Positions 22,147 through 32,973 of a stretch of DNA of 64,000 nt are shown here, piece after piece. A program made the translations under genes and the position numbers. Source of the stretch: Amoebidium appalachense (lineage: Eukaryota; Ichthyosporea). The first letter of the stretch is position 1, and every line of letters begins with the position of its first letter. Location: the NCBI GenBank assembly GCA_963693365.1, contig CAVNZM010000017.1, forward strand, positions 3,534,001 to 3,598,000, given 5' to 3'. The notes beneath the pieces are model-generated. The model made no database searches and was not told where the DNA came from. It saw only the letters and a program-made list of their open reading frames with translations.

Positions 22147-22245
22147 AACTCTTACCAGATGCTGCCGAAGCTAAGCGCGCGCTCCGGGGCAAAAAGAAAC
22201 TAGAGAAAAAACGAACAACAGCGCGAAAAACGGGGACTAGAGTTG

Positions 22246-22592
22246 CAAAAACTTAGCTAGAAAATTGGGCCTAAAGAGACCTAAACGCGCTCAGTAGCGC
22301 CGCAACTGACCTCCCTGAGGCCGCGCAAGCTCATTATATAGCGCGGCCCACATCTTTGCCTATGGAAATATGAAGAAATGACTTAGAACCTATCAAATCC
22401 ATGAAATCTACCAAAATAGAATTTTTGCTGCACATCAACCAATTAAAAAGAAACTTTGCACACATACCAAGCACACGAAGGCCTACAACATGCTACTACT
22501 ACGAATTTTACAGCACACTCGCAACACACAATTACACTCCAACGGGGCTATCTAATTCTCCTGCAAAGAATACACGTTTACAAACTAAATAT
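22246..22592 (-). repeat. P1 repeat A1 (internally deleted)
   Basis: 5' terminal repeat of P1 in its own sense. It matches A2 at both ends but lacks about 155 bp in the middle (after CATCAACCAAT). Confidence 0.85.
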
Positions 22593-22613
22593 TAATATGC
22601 GTGTCAGAGTGAC

Positions 22614-23348
22614 TGACATATACTAATCCGTCTCAGCAGATCATCCTAAGTCAAAGATCAAGATGGGGGGGGGAGGGGGGGGGAGGAGGGGGGGGGCGGG
22701 GTGGCCCGGGTCCACAGGTCATCAAGATCAAGTCCGGGGCCTCAAGATCAGCTGTACAGCGGTGGACGCCTTGTCTCTGCAGGCACAGGGCAGGACCACG
22801 TCAGCCTGGAGCAGCCGACCAATAGAAATAGAATAGCGTATAGGATAGATCTTAGGAGGACTTCAGAATGCAATAAGTTCGGGCAGATGCCCTTGTAAAT
22901 ATTGGCAAGTTCGGATTGTGCTATCTGCCAAATGTATGTATATATTGATGTACAGGAAAGAGTAGAGGGGGGAGGAGGGGGGGGAGGTAGTATGAAATGT
23001 AGACTTAGGCTCAGTGGTGCCACTAGGGGAAGGGAGAGGAAAGAGACAAGGATATGTATATTAGTGTGAGCCGATAGACTTAGCTCGTGGAGGCGCACGA
23101 TAGAGTTCATTAGATCGGAATGTCAGGAATGTGGCATCGTGGGGGGGCCTGGTGATGATGCTCTTTGGGGGCACGGCCTTGATGGCCGCAGTTGTGACTT
23201 AGCTTGGTTCCATTCGGATCTCAGGTTGCCCGTCGGAGTCAGGCCTAATAATAAACTTTGCAGTTTTCTCGTATACGTTCGTCCCTCTCAGTGTGTATTT
23301 ACTTCGGGAGTGCCGCGTCTCTTATTACACACATGTTAGGATACGACA
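22614..23348 (+). mobile_element. Y3: 5' LTR of a chromovirus family Y copy
   Basis: 735 bp starting TGACATATACTAATCC and ending GGATACGACA. Same family as 42745-43390, 56800-57509, 61220-61944 (minus) and 38940-39018 (minus fragment). It holds a G tract (about 22664-22695), CCAATAG, a TATATAT-type box near 22934 and AATAAA near 23248. It is followed by the same leader (AGCTACACCTTTT) as the Y1 5' LTR, so it is a 5' LTR. Confidence 0.85.
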
Positions 23349-23457
23349 AGCTACACCTTTTCTTTAGTGCGGTTTTTCGCGCTAGTTTACACCCACCTCA
23401 GATAAACAACAACAAAAAAAAAACACACACACAAAACGTTAGGGCACACACAACACC

Positions 23458-23658
23458 ATGGCTAACTTTAACGTAGATATGTTCTACGCGTTGACAGCGG
23501 AGGAGAGCTCCCTCCACACAGAGATCCAACAGGTCCACACCATAGACGTGAGACATACAACAGCGTTTAGTTTTACACTCAAACACGACTCAAAGATACC
23601 ACGCTGGCTCCGCACACTCGTAGCCAACACACCCACACTAGTAATAGATGTGTCGTAG
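23458..23658 (+). pseudogene. Y3 gag start, truncated
   Basis: 67 codons, MANFNVDMFYALTAEESS, matching the start of Y1 gag (complement of 61058 and onwards) but without the P5 insertion. Similarity to Y1 ends about 23660, so the rest of Y3 is lost. It supplies the empty-site sequence for P5. Confidence 0.7.
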
Positions 23659-23659
23659 C

Positions 23660-23947
23660 ACGACCTAGCGTGTTTACGAACGACTCTAACTAACTGCACG
23701 CTTAAAAGGGGCTTGAAACTGTACAGGTAGACGTATGTACTTTTCTTTGAGTTGGGTGGGAGACGAACAAACGTACTCTCAGAAGAACTTCGAATGCCCG
23801 CAACCCCGCAAGACACTTCACAGACGTAGACACGCGGCCCACTCGCAAGACAAATACCACAGTGACATTCAGCCAATCACAACACTCCCGCCCCACGGGC
23901 TACACACGCTCCACACCATTGGCTACCGCCACCTCAGACACCCCTAC
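23660..23947. other. Unassigned stretch
   Basis: No recognised gene or repeat. The 150-codon frame starting 23735 lacks family features and runs into CT-repeat sequence. Confidence 0.4.
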
Positions 23948-24856
23948 TGTTGGAATACGTCACTACATAGGACAGCAAGAGTCTTGAAGTATGTATGTGT
24001 CTTAGCTTTGTTTGTATTCGTGTCTGCTCTCCTTCTTTGTGCTCTCCCCCCTCTCTCCCTTTTTCTCTTTTCTTTCTCTCTCTCTCTCTCTCTCTCCCCC
24101 CCCCCCCCCCCCCGTATCTCTCTCTCTCCCTTGTTTCTGTGTGCACAGATATCTGTAGATCTGTGCACACCTGGCTCTCTTGCCTGATAGAACTTATTGT
24201 ATTTTATCTGTGTTTGCTCTCCTCTGTTTATCTGAGAAGTAGCGTGATTGGCTAGCTATGTTCGTTGTCTTTGTTTTAGTTCAAAGTGTTTTAGTTTTAG
24301 TTCAAGATAGGATGACTCACCAATAGACGCGAGTGAGTACACCTATAGATCGTGTTGTGCATTCCTGTCTATTAATATACGTGTTATTATTGGATACAAT
24401 TGATATGTTTGGAATTCGGTTTATCGTATTGTATCTTCACTTTGAGAGTGTCGACTATTAGGAATTATGTATTTAGATGAGTTTCTTTATAGAGACAAGT
24501 ATAAATATATATGCATGTATTAATAGTGACAAGATGTATAATCACTTAACTGAAGTTATTTAATTAAGAGTTTCTAAGCTTTAGTTATGTCGGAAGTTGG
24601 AATGCGTATGCTCTGTTGGAGTGTGTTTTTCTATCATCTGATAGCACCGATTGGTTCTCTTCTTTTAGTTGAGCCTGATAAGATGATAAGTTGCAAGTAC
24701 AAAAAGACCCGAGAGCACAATAAAAGGTCAGTTGTTGTTTGAAATCTTTCAAGTGTCGTGAACAACTCCGATTGCCCTCTCTTTTTTGTGTTGGTCGTGT
24801 TTTACATGACACCTCAGTGCACTCTGCTCCCTTAGACCTGTACAAAACAACAGGTT
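23948..24856 (+). mobile_element. Candidate 5' LTR of another retroelement
   Basis: Starts TGTTGGAATACG, a beginning common in Ty1/copia LTRs, and could end ACAAAACAACA. It contains a CT/C tract (24070-24125) and AATAAA near 24719. A gag-like frame begins 115 bases later. There is no second copy in the window, so the call rests on termini and context only. Confidence 0.3.
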
Positions 24857-24970
24857 AAAGGCCCATTTTCGCACGCTCTCGCAAAACATTTTCTTGCTGC
24901 AATCAAAAATATTCAAATTTGAATACTGATCTGATTCCTCTCCCGTGCATCGTCTGACTGATCAATCAAC

Positions 24971-25235
24971 ATGTCGGAGAAGCCCGCGTACCTCAACCTC
25001 ACCCCCTGAAAAGGGGAGGACACCACGGACAAGAAGTCCGGCAAAACGTCTCACCTATTATGAGTGGGAACCCGTCATCTTCCGGTACCTGCGTACTACC
25101 ATCACGGCCAAGTTAGTGCCCGTCATCAAGGCCCCCGAGTGGGTCGATCCTTCCGACGAGAACGAGTGGCAGGGCTATGACACTGAGGAGGCCTACACCG
25201 AGGCTTCCAACTTCCTTGAACAGATGTTTACTTAA
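24971..25235 (+). pseudogene. Gag-like fragment, unknown retroelement
   Basis: Starts MSEKPAYLNLTP and hits a stop. The following frame reads YYEWEPVIFRYLRTTI, EWVDPSDENEWQGYDTEEA and NFLEQMFT, an acidic helical pattern like the N-terminal part of some gag proteins. It is cut by P-element sequence at about 25260. Family not established. Confidence 0.4.
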
Positions 25236-25259
25236 ATCGTCTCCAATGATGAGCTGGAT

Positions 25260-27421
25260 AATCTACCAAAATGGAATTTTTGCTGCACATCAACCAATGA
25301 AAAATTTTCACAAGTGGCTAAAACCCCTAGATCACAAAGACCAAATCAATTGCCGCCCATTTCGGACTAGATATAACTCAAACTCATCAATATATCCATA
25401 TGGCATATCCCACAGAACATAAAAACAGCTACAGCTCCCTAAATAAAAAAGCTAGCAGCCTGAAACTTTGCGCACACACCAAGGCCAACACCATGCTACT
25501 ACTACGAAGTTTACAGCTAACTCACAACACACAATTTCACTCCAACGGGGCTATCTAATTCTCCTGCAAAGAAAACACGTTTACAAACTAAATATAGGTC
25601 AGTTGAGGCGCTGCGAGTAGTGTCTTGGCTGCGTTCCCCGCGGCCTACCCTGTATTGACAGGATGGCTACCTCTCACGGCGGCAAATGCCGCTTTGCCAC
25701 CCCCTGGGGTTGGAGCCACAGTGGACGTGTTGCAGTTTTTGTCTCCTACACTGCAGCCGTTTTTGGCCCACTGCGACGGCGGCCTTCTCAAGCCTGTTCT
25801 GCCGATGCCTGCAGAGCTGCGCCGCATCCGCCCGGCGCATCACGTTCCCAGTGGGGAATACGGTCCCCTGCTTCTTCGGCTTCAAGACTGCGGCATGGTG
25901 CACTATTTCGAGGCGGAGGAAAAACTACTGGCCATCAATGGGCTGTTTGGGGTCCCCAAAGACACCAGAGCCCGCGTCATTTTTGACGGCCGCCGTGGCA
26001 ACCTGTTTTTTGCCAGTGATCATCCTGCCCTCAAGGTGCACCTGCCCAACCCTGCCGATTTTGCCGATCTGTTGCTGGGACCTGAGGATTGCCTCTATTT
26101 TGGCAAGTCGGACATGGACAACAAGTTCCATCGTCTTCTTGCCCCCGAGTGGCTGTGGCGGTTCTTCGGATTGCCGCCTGTGTCTTCGGAGGCTGTTGGC
26201 CTTTCTGGGCCTGACCGGCTTGTGTACCCGGCCCTCACGACAGTGCCCATGGGCTGGGTGCATTCTGTGCTTGTGGCTCAAGACGTCCATGGGCCGTTTG
26301 CTGGCCGAGCCAGCATGCCCCGCAATGAGCGCCTCTGTGCGATAGTGCCGCGGCCTGTGGAGGCCATGCAGCATGCCCTGTATGTGGACGACTGTGGCTG
26401 GGTCGGCACAGATGCCACCGCCATCAATCGTCAGCGTGAATCGTATCATGGCGTCACCGGCCCGGCTGGTCTTCCCTCCAACGTCAAGAAGGATATGGCT
26501 GCTGGTTCGTCGTCCTCTATGGTGCTGCTAGGCCTGGAAATGCATCGCTCTGGGATATTGCGCCCGTCTGGTGCTTCCCTGTGCCCTCTGGTGGCGGAAA
26601 CCCAGGCCGTGTTGCGTCGTGGTGTCGTCACACAGCTCCGTTTGCAGCAGTTGCTTGGTGGTTGGGTGTGGGCGGCACTGCTGCAGCGGTCGCTTTTGTC
26701 GGTTCTGAGTGCCGTCTACAGTTTTGTGGAGCAGCTGGGGGGTCGGGAACAGCCCCTTCCACCGCCCGTTGTGTGGGAGCTTTAGGTGATGTGTGCTTTG
26801 GCCCCGTTGATGCATTGTGATTTGCGTTCTAGGTTTGCTTGCACCATGTTCTGCACTGATGCATCCTTGTTGGGTGGTGCAGTGGTGTCCCGGGTGCTTC
26901 CAGCAGCGCTTCTCCGCCAAGTGCTGCCTCACTGCAACCGGCGTGGCCACTACCTGGTCCTGTGCACGAGCCAAGCCCGTCCGCCCCCCCGGCACCTATC
27001 CTGGCAGCTGTTGGTGGCCGGTGGACCACCAACATCAGTCATCGTTGGCGCCACTCCGACCACATCAACATTCTGGAGGGAGAAGCCTTGCTCCTGGGGC
27101 TTCGTCGATTAGGTCGGTCTACGGCTGCCCGGGGCTCCCGCTACCTTTGGGGCCTTGATTCAACGGCGCTGCTTGGGGCTGTTGCTAAGGGTTGTTCAGC
27201 ATCCCAGCTGCCGGCATCAAGCATTTCATGCCACGCCTGGGTCCACACCTGCAGGCCGCCCAACGGAGCCGGCACACTGAAACTTTGCACACACATCAAA
27301 CACAAGATGGCCTACAACATTATACTACCACGAAGTTTACAGCACACTCGCAACACACAATTGCACTCCAACGGGGCTATCTAATTCTCCTGCAAAGAAA
27401 ACATGTTTACAAACTTAATAT
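25260..27421 (+). mobile_element. P4: rearranged P-family copy
   Basis: Three pieces: an A-repeat fragment (25260-25595) and an A-repeat end (27277-27421), both in the orientation typical of minus-strand P copies, flank an RT-RNase H segment (about 25609-27204) that lies on plus. A 70-base recombinase piece (27205-27276) joins it on the right. The gene segment is thus inverted relative to its flanking repeats, and gag, B repeats and most of the recombinase are missing. Confidence 0.8.
25625..27204 (+). pseudogene. P4 reverse transcriptase-RNase H
   Basis: A 386-codon frame (25625-26785) covers RT with FGKSDMDNKFHRLL and LYVDDCGWVG. It ends at a TAG in the position where P3 also has TAG and P1/P2 have a Gln codon. 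RNase H continues after it (FCTDASLLGGAV, then in another frame INILEGEALLLGL). A deletion at about 26953 removes part of the linker. Non-functional. Confidence 0.85.
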
Positions 27422-28193
27422 TCAGTGACAACGGGTTGCGGAATGAAGATTTTATTCCGCTAGGGCCGCAGCTTCCTGATCACATTAGTGACTGTGATAT
27501 TTGGAGTGTTTATATGACTGAGCCCAATAGTGAGCTCTGATTGGGTACCATGGGGGATAGTTCTGAACTCGGAGTAGCTTCCCAATGCCCTAATTTATAA
27601 GGACTTGGTGTGACTCTGAAACGTCAACCTAAAACATAAGGCTAGCGACACCTATTCGTGAGAGAGGCTTTAGTATCAGCCGGAGTCAGAAGACCGGAAT
27701 TCCGGGATTCAGAGAGCCTCGTACGGACAGTGATTATGATTCAGTGCCTGGAAGCGCCCTGCTTTGGATTGCTTTGTCATTCTTCAGGCTTTGTCGTGAG
27801 TTGTTGTTACAAGTTGGTCTGGGCGCCCGCTGCGCGGGCCCCAGTCCTGAGTCAAGGAGCTCTGCCATGTCTGGCGCACTGTAATCGGCGGCCCTTACTA
27901 CCCCTTGTGTATATACAAAGTAATATTATTATTTAGTCTCTTTCTCTCTCTCTCACTCAAGGCTCGCTCTTATATGTATTTTTCTTTCTCTCACAGCGCG
28001 CTCGCTCAAGCTTGCACCTCGGGGTGTGAGCCTGAGCCTCGCTCCTGTCTTCCTCAGGTGATTGCAGTCTCAGTCTGTCTCCCCCTGACACAGATTCTAC
28101 ACCCTGGGTTCGAAGTTCTCATTGAAATCTTCAACACAGTATCTTTCAACTGTTAAATCGAACTATAATCACTCATTGCACTAGAATCAACAT
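27422..28193. other. Spacer between P4 and P2, probable old retroelement remnant
   Basis: The first 120 bases stay open as SDNGLRNEDFIPLGPQLP in one frame, but no family is recognised. A GC hairpin motif (GGGCGCCCGCTGCGCGGGCC) lies at 27821-27840, and related copies are at 36702-36728 and 36841-36867. A CT-rich tract follows at 27935-27960. P2 starts at 28194. Confidence 0.4.
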
Positions 28194-28288
28194 TCTTATG
28201 CCAACGTCGTCTTTACCAGCCCCAGCAAGGGGATACATGAGCCGGTGCCTGTGGATCAATCTCACAAGCAGGCACAGGTGTGCTCCAC
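28194..28288 (-). repeat. P2 repeat B2
   Basis: 95 bp; direct copy of B1 at 28876-28970. The link to A2 is 28289-28380. Confidence 0.9.
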
Positions 28289-28380
28289 AGGAGCAATGAA
28301 AAGAATGACAAATGTCATACAGAAACATGCTCAAAAAACGTAGCCTAGTGCCTAAATAGGCAAAGGGTGTGGTGGGTGGG

Positions 28381-28875
28381 CAAAAACTTAGCTAAAAAAT
28401 TGGGCCTAAAGAGACCTAAACGCGCTCAGTAGCGCCGCAACTGACCTCCCTGGGGCCGCGCGAGCTCATTATAGAGCGCGGCCCACATTTTTGCCTATGG
28501 AAATATGAAGAAATGATTTAGAACCTATCAAATCCATGAAATCTACATAAAAGGAATTTTTGCTGCACATCAACCAATAAAAAAAAAAAAAAAACCCCTA
28601 GATCATAAAGACCAAATCGATTGCCGCCCATTTCGGACTAGATATAACTCAAACTCATCAATATATCCATATGGCATATCCCACAGAACATAAAAACAGC
28701 TACAGCTCCCTAAAAAAAATTGCTAGCAGCCTGAAACTTTGCACACACATCAAACACACCATCGCCTACAGCATTATACTACCACGAAGTTTACAGCACA
28801 CTTGCAACACACAATTTCACTCCAACGGGGCTATCTAATTCTCCTGCAAAGAAAACACGTTTACAAACTTAATAT
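28381..28875 (-). repeat. P2 repeat A2
   Basis: About 495 bp; direct copy of A1, with an A-run replacing a short segment near 28579-28594. Abuts B1 with no spacer. Confidence 0.9.
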
Positions 28876-28970
28876 TCTTATGCCAACGTCGTCTTTACCA
28901 GCCCCAGCAAGGGGATACATGAGCCGGTGCCTGTGGATCAATCTCACAAGCAGGCACAGGTGTGCTCCAC
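28876..28970 (-). repeat. P2 repeat B1
   Basis: 95 bp. The B1-A2 joint reads as element end fused to element start. Confidence 0.9.
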
Positions 28971-28976
28971 CACTCC

Positions 28977-29668
28977 CTACCTGGCACGGGAAGGAACGAA
29001 CCATGCCGTGGGTGACTGACGCAGCGCTGCAGCCCGGGCAAGGAGCGACGCGGGCACCCGAATAGAAAGAACAAGAGACTGGCCGGCCTGCACATACCGG
29101 CGGAGGGAGGCATGCGATCTCCATCGACCACGCAGAGCAATCGTCTCTACTGAAACACCCCTGACATAGTCTCTCGAGGCACCACCATGGCGAATACTGT
29201 GAAGATGGAACCCATACTCATTGAGGCCGAGGGAGTCACATGCCGCTTGGAACTAAAACGGAAGCGGGGGCGTGGTCTTTGCTGGAACAAGCCGGTTCCA
29301 GCCTGCAGGCTCCGTTGGGCGGCCTGCAGGTGTGGACCCAGGCGTGGCATGAAATGCTTGATGCCGGCAGCTGTGTTGACACAGCGCTGACGCTGGCCAC
29401 GCGATGGATCAATGGCATAACACTCCTCAAAATACTCCACCAGGAGGTCGTCCAGTTCGGCGGGGGACTTGGTGTCGGTACCAGGGGGCAACCAATCCAG
29501 GAACTCAACAACAGCATCCCGGTAGGCCTTGAGAGTTGGGGGCTTTATGGCCTGGTCAGCCAGAAAACCGCGAGGGACCATCTGCAGGATTGTGGGCTGA
29601 CGGCAGCCACACACAATACAAACGAATGTCGAGGGCAAGCGTGTAGGCAGCCACCTGGCGGCATACAC
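28977..29668 (-). pseudogene. P2 tyrosine recombinase, internally deleted
   Basis: The N-terminal part (KPPTLKAYRDAVVEF, AAGIKHFMPRLG) is intact. About 320 bp including box I with the first catalytic Arg is deleted: the sequence jumps from the PRFRF segment to the SSKRHV segment at about 29258. The C-terminal region with the HSLRHGG and RRYVQAG boxes follows in another frame. The enzyme must be inactive. Confidence 0.8.
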
Positions 29669-31609
29669 GGTTCAGGCGTCGGGATGCTGAACGACCCTTA
29701 GCAACAGCCCCAAGCAGCGCCGTCGAATCAAGGCCCCAAAGGTAGCGGGAGCCCCGGGCAGCCGTAGACCGACCTAATCGACGAAGCCCCAGGAGCAAGG
29801 TTTCTCCCTCCAGAATGTTGATGTGGTCGGAGTGGCGCCAACGATGACTGATGTTGGTGGTCCACCGGCCACCAACAGCTGCCAGGATAGGTGCCGGGGG
29901 GGCGGACGGGCTTGGCTCGTGCACAGGACCAGACAGCTGGCTGTAGTGGCCACGCCGGTTGCAGTGAGGCAGCACTTCGCGGAGAAGCGTTGCTGGAAGC
30001 ACCCGGGACACCACTGCACCACCCAACAAGGAAGCATCAGTGCAGAACATGGTGCTAGCAAACCCAGAACGCAAATCACAACGCATCAAAGGGGCCAAAG
30101 CACACATCGCCTGAAGCTCCCACACCACGGGCGGGGGAAGGGGCTGTTCCCGACCCCCCAGCTGCTCCACAAAACTGTAGACGGCACTCAGAACCGACAA
30201 AAGCGGCCGCTGCAGCAGTGCCTCCCACACCCAACCACCAAGCAACTGCTGCAAACGGAGCTGCGTGACGACACCACGACGCAACACGGCCTGGGTTTCC
30301 GCCACCAGACGGCACAAGGAAGCGCCAGACGGGCGCAATATCCCAGAGCGATGCATTTCCAGGCCTAGCAGCACCATAGAGGACGAGGAACCAGCAGCCA
30401 CATCCTTCTTGACATTGGAGGGAAGACCAGCCGGGCCGGTGACGCCATGATACGATTCACGCTGACGATTGATGGCGGTGGCATCTGTGCCGACCCAGCC
30501 ACAGTCGTCCACATACAGGGCATGCTGCGTGGCCTCCACAGGCCGCGGCACTATCGCACCGAGGCGCTCAACGCGGGGCATGCCGGCTCGGTCAGCCAAC
30601 TGCCCATGGACGTCTTGAGCCACAAGCACAGAATGTACCCAGCCCATGGGCACGGTCTTGAGGGCCGGGTACACAAGCCGGTCGGGCCCAGAAATGCCAA
30701 CAGCCTCCGAAGACACAGGCGGCAATCCGAAGTACCGCCACAGCCACTCGGGGGCAAGAAAACGATGGAACTGGTTGTCCATGTCCGACTTGCCAAAATA
30801 GATGCAATCCTCAGGCCCCAGCAACAGATCGGCAAAATCGGCAGGGTTGGGCAGGTGCACCTGGAGGGCAGGATGATCACGGGCAAAGAACAGGTTGCCA
30901 CGGCGGCCGTCAAAAATGACGCGGGCTCTGGTGTCTTTGGGGACCCCAAACAGCCCATTGATGGCCAGTGGTTTTTCCTTCGCCTCGAAATAGTGCACCA
31001 TGCCGCAGTCTTGAAGCCGAAGAAGCAGGGGACCGTATTCCCCACTGGGAACGTGATGCGCCGGTCGGATGCGGCGCAGCTCTGCAGGCGTCGGCGGAAC
31101 AGGCTTGAAAAGGCCGCCGTCGCAGTTGGCCAAAAACGGCTGCAGCGTAGGAGACAAAAACTGCAACACGTCCACTGTGGCTCCAACCCCAGGGGGTGGC
31201 AAAGCGGCATTTGCCGCCGTGAGAGGTAGCCATCCTGTCAATACAGGGTAGGCCGCGGGGAATGCAGCCAAGACACTACTCGCAGGCTGAGCGTCGTAGA
31301 CACCCACGCGTATAGCATCGTAGCTGGCCCTAAGGACAAAGGTCCACAGGGCATGGTGGTGACTGTTCACCAACCGGTCGGGAATGGGCAAGGGTCGCCT
31401 GCCCACAGCTCGTTGAGGGCACCAAGACAACGGTTAGCCAAGGTAACCCCCTTCAGGCGGTGAGACAGACGTTGCCGACGGCGTTGACTCCGTAGACGGG
31501 CTTGTCCAGAACGGTCCGGCACAGGAATGGCCGAAACAGGGAACAAATCAGAGGCGGCAAAGACATGACGTGGCATAGCTGTGGAATCCTTAGAAAAATT
31601 AGGGGGCAT
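29556..31609 (-). CDS. P2 reverse transcriptase-RNase H
   Basis: The main frame is 624 codons (31430-29556); the N-terminal 80 codons (31609-31367, MPPNFSKDSTAMPRHVF) are one frame off because of a one-base loss at about 31374 compared with P3. Order: N-terminal basic region, AYPVLTGWLPLTAANAA, RARVIFDGRRGNLFF, FGKSDMDNQFHRFL (box A), LYVDDCGWVG (catalytic YVDD), SSMVLLGLEMHRSG, then RNase H with Asp in FCTDASLLGG, Glu in ILEGETLL, Asp in LWGLDSTALLG and the terminal HNPADGPSR. No integrase or protease is present. The recombinase frame overlaps the last 113 bases. Apart from the N-terminal shift the polymerase looks functional. Confidence 0.88.
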
Positions 31610-31686
31610 ATTTAATCAAGGGCACGTGGCAGGAAGCCACAAAAAAATAATATACAGAACCGCGTGCCGAACCCCCAAAGGGCCGT

Positions 31687-32751
31687 TCAGGCCCTGTGCC
31701 CACCGGTCCCCGGAGGGGTCGATGGACCGGCTCCGGATGGGCCACTGCCGGGACCGCGCCGAGCCCGGGTGACTTCGGCGAGGGTCTTGGCTTGACGAAC
31801 AGCCCGGGTGGCCAAGGGAGGGGGCAGGGGCAGGCTGCGCGCAGGGAGCTCCTCAAACTGCTCTGCAACAGCCCAGTCCCCGTTGGACTGATCAGCAGTC
31901 TGCACAGCCAGCAGACGGCGCACACCAACTTCCACAGCAGGTGACTCCTTGCGGGCCATAGGGTCGGCGGCCAGCAGCAGATCCAGCATACGGTCAAGCG
32001 TCAGAGCCTCCCGTTTGTTGCGGTAGCTGACCCAATCCGCCGCGTGGACAGCCGCAGTGACCGAGGCCTGGTCAGCCAAGGTGCTCTTGAGGTAGGAAGG
32101 GGCCAGACGTTCTTTGACGCGCAGGTTGACTTTGGCGCCGCTGGAAAGCAGATAACGGCTGGGGGTGGGTTTGGAACGGCCAGAGGAACGACGGCGGCGA
32201 GAGGAACGACCGTAGCCACTGCTGCTGGAATCAGAATCCTCACTCGACGATGGGGTGTCTTCACTGCCGGTGTCGTACGCATAGACAGGCTCCTTGCCCT
32301 TTGCCCGCGCAGACAGCGTGCTCAGCAGGCCGCCGGCAGAGGGCTTCTTGGGGCGACCAGACTGGGCAACAGAGAGGGCTTGCACTTGGGCAGAAAACGC
32401 CTGCAGCTGCTCTTGGACGTCTACACCGTCAGAACGCCGCTGGGGAGAGGGCGACCCAGGTGGGGGGGAGGCACGGCCGCTGCGAGGAGTGCGACAGAGC
32501 AAGTGCAGCTGGTCGGTGACTTTCCAACCGACCATCTCAGGGTCATCAAAAGCCACCGAGCGCGCCTTGAGGGCTGAAACCACACTGTTGACGGTTTCTG
32601 CCGGCAGGCTGTTCCAGGGGAGGGCGTTGGACTGCAAAACGGCCAGACTTTTGAGACTTGCGTCGTCCGCATCGGTAGAGATCTCCAAAAGCTTTTCGAG
32701 GAGAACGGCCCCCTTGGCGACCAGAGCAGATGGAGGGGCGGGCCATTGCAA
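31687..32751 (-). CDS. P2 gag-like protein
   Basis: 354 codons, the longest continuous version in the family. LLEISTDADDASLKSL near the N-terminus is followed by a Pro/Ser segment, VYAYDTGSEDTPSSSEDSDS (acidic), SSRRRRSSGRSK (basic, possibly RNA-binding), a helical part with SYLKSTLADQASVTAAVH, and ends GTGGHRA. The frame upstream (from CEHCNG) is shifted relative to P1, so the true start may be further 5'. Ends about 78 bases before the RT start. Function inferred from place. Confidence 0.6.
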   Translation of the reverse strand: MQWPAPPSALVAKGAVLLEKLLEISTDADDASLKSLAVLQSNALPWNSLPAETVNSVVSALKARSVAFDDPEMVGWKVTDQLHLLCRTPRSGRASPPPGSPSPQRRSDGVDVQEQLQAFSAQVQALSVAQSGRPKKPSAGGLLSTLSARAKGKEPVYAYDTGSEDTPSSSEDSDSSSSGYGRSSRRRRSSGRSKPTPSRYLLSSGAKVNLRVKERLAPSYLKSTLADQASVTAAVHAADWVSYRNKREALTLDRMLDLLLAADPMARKESPAVEVGVRRLLAVQTADQSNGDWAVAEQFEELPARSLPLPPPLATRAVRQAKTLAEVTRARRGPGSGPSGAGPSTPPGTGGHRA

Positions 32752-32973
32752 TGCTCACAAACCAGACTAGAGCACGAAAACTTGAAAACGAAGACTGGAA
32801 AATGCAAAAACGTGGGAAAACCGACACCGCAAAAAACGTCCGAAAACCAGCTAAAACGCAACGGCGCGCACGCAAAACTCTTACCAGATGCTGCCGAAGC
32901 TAAGCGCGCGCTCCTGGGCAAACAAAACTAGAAAAAAAACGAACAACAGCGCGAAAAACGGGGACTAGAGTTG

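Larger units (their letters stand above)
17250..22592 (-). mobile_element. P1: PAT-like tyrosine-recombinase retrotransposon in G1
   Basis: 5.34 kb, genes on the minus strand. Split direct repeats, read on minus: A1 22592-22246 (347 bp, internally deleted), genes, B1 18033-17939, A2 17938-17437, B2 17344-17250. B1 and B2 are both 95 bp and almost identical. The ends match those deduced from the P5 empty site. Order gag, RT-RNase H, tyrosine recombinase without integrase, LTRs or a methyltransferase domain fits the PAT branch of YR retrotransposons rather than DIRS1 proper. All three genes are broken. Confidence 0.88.
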
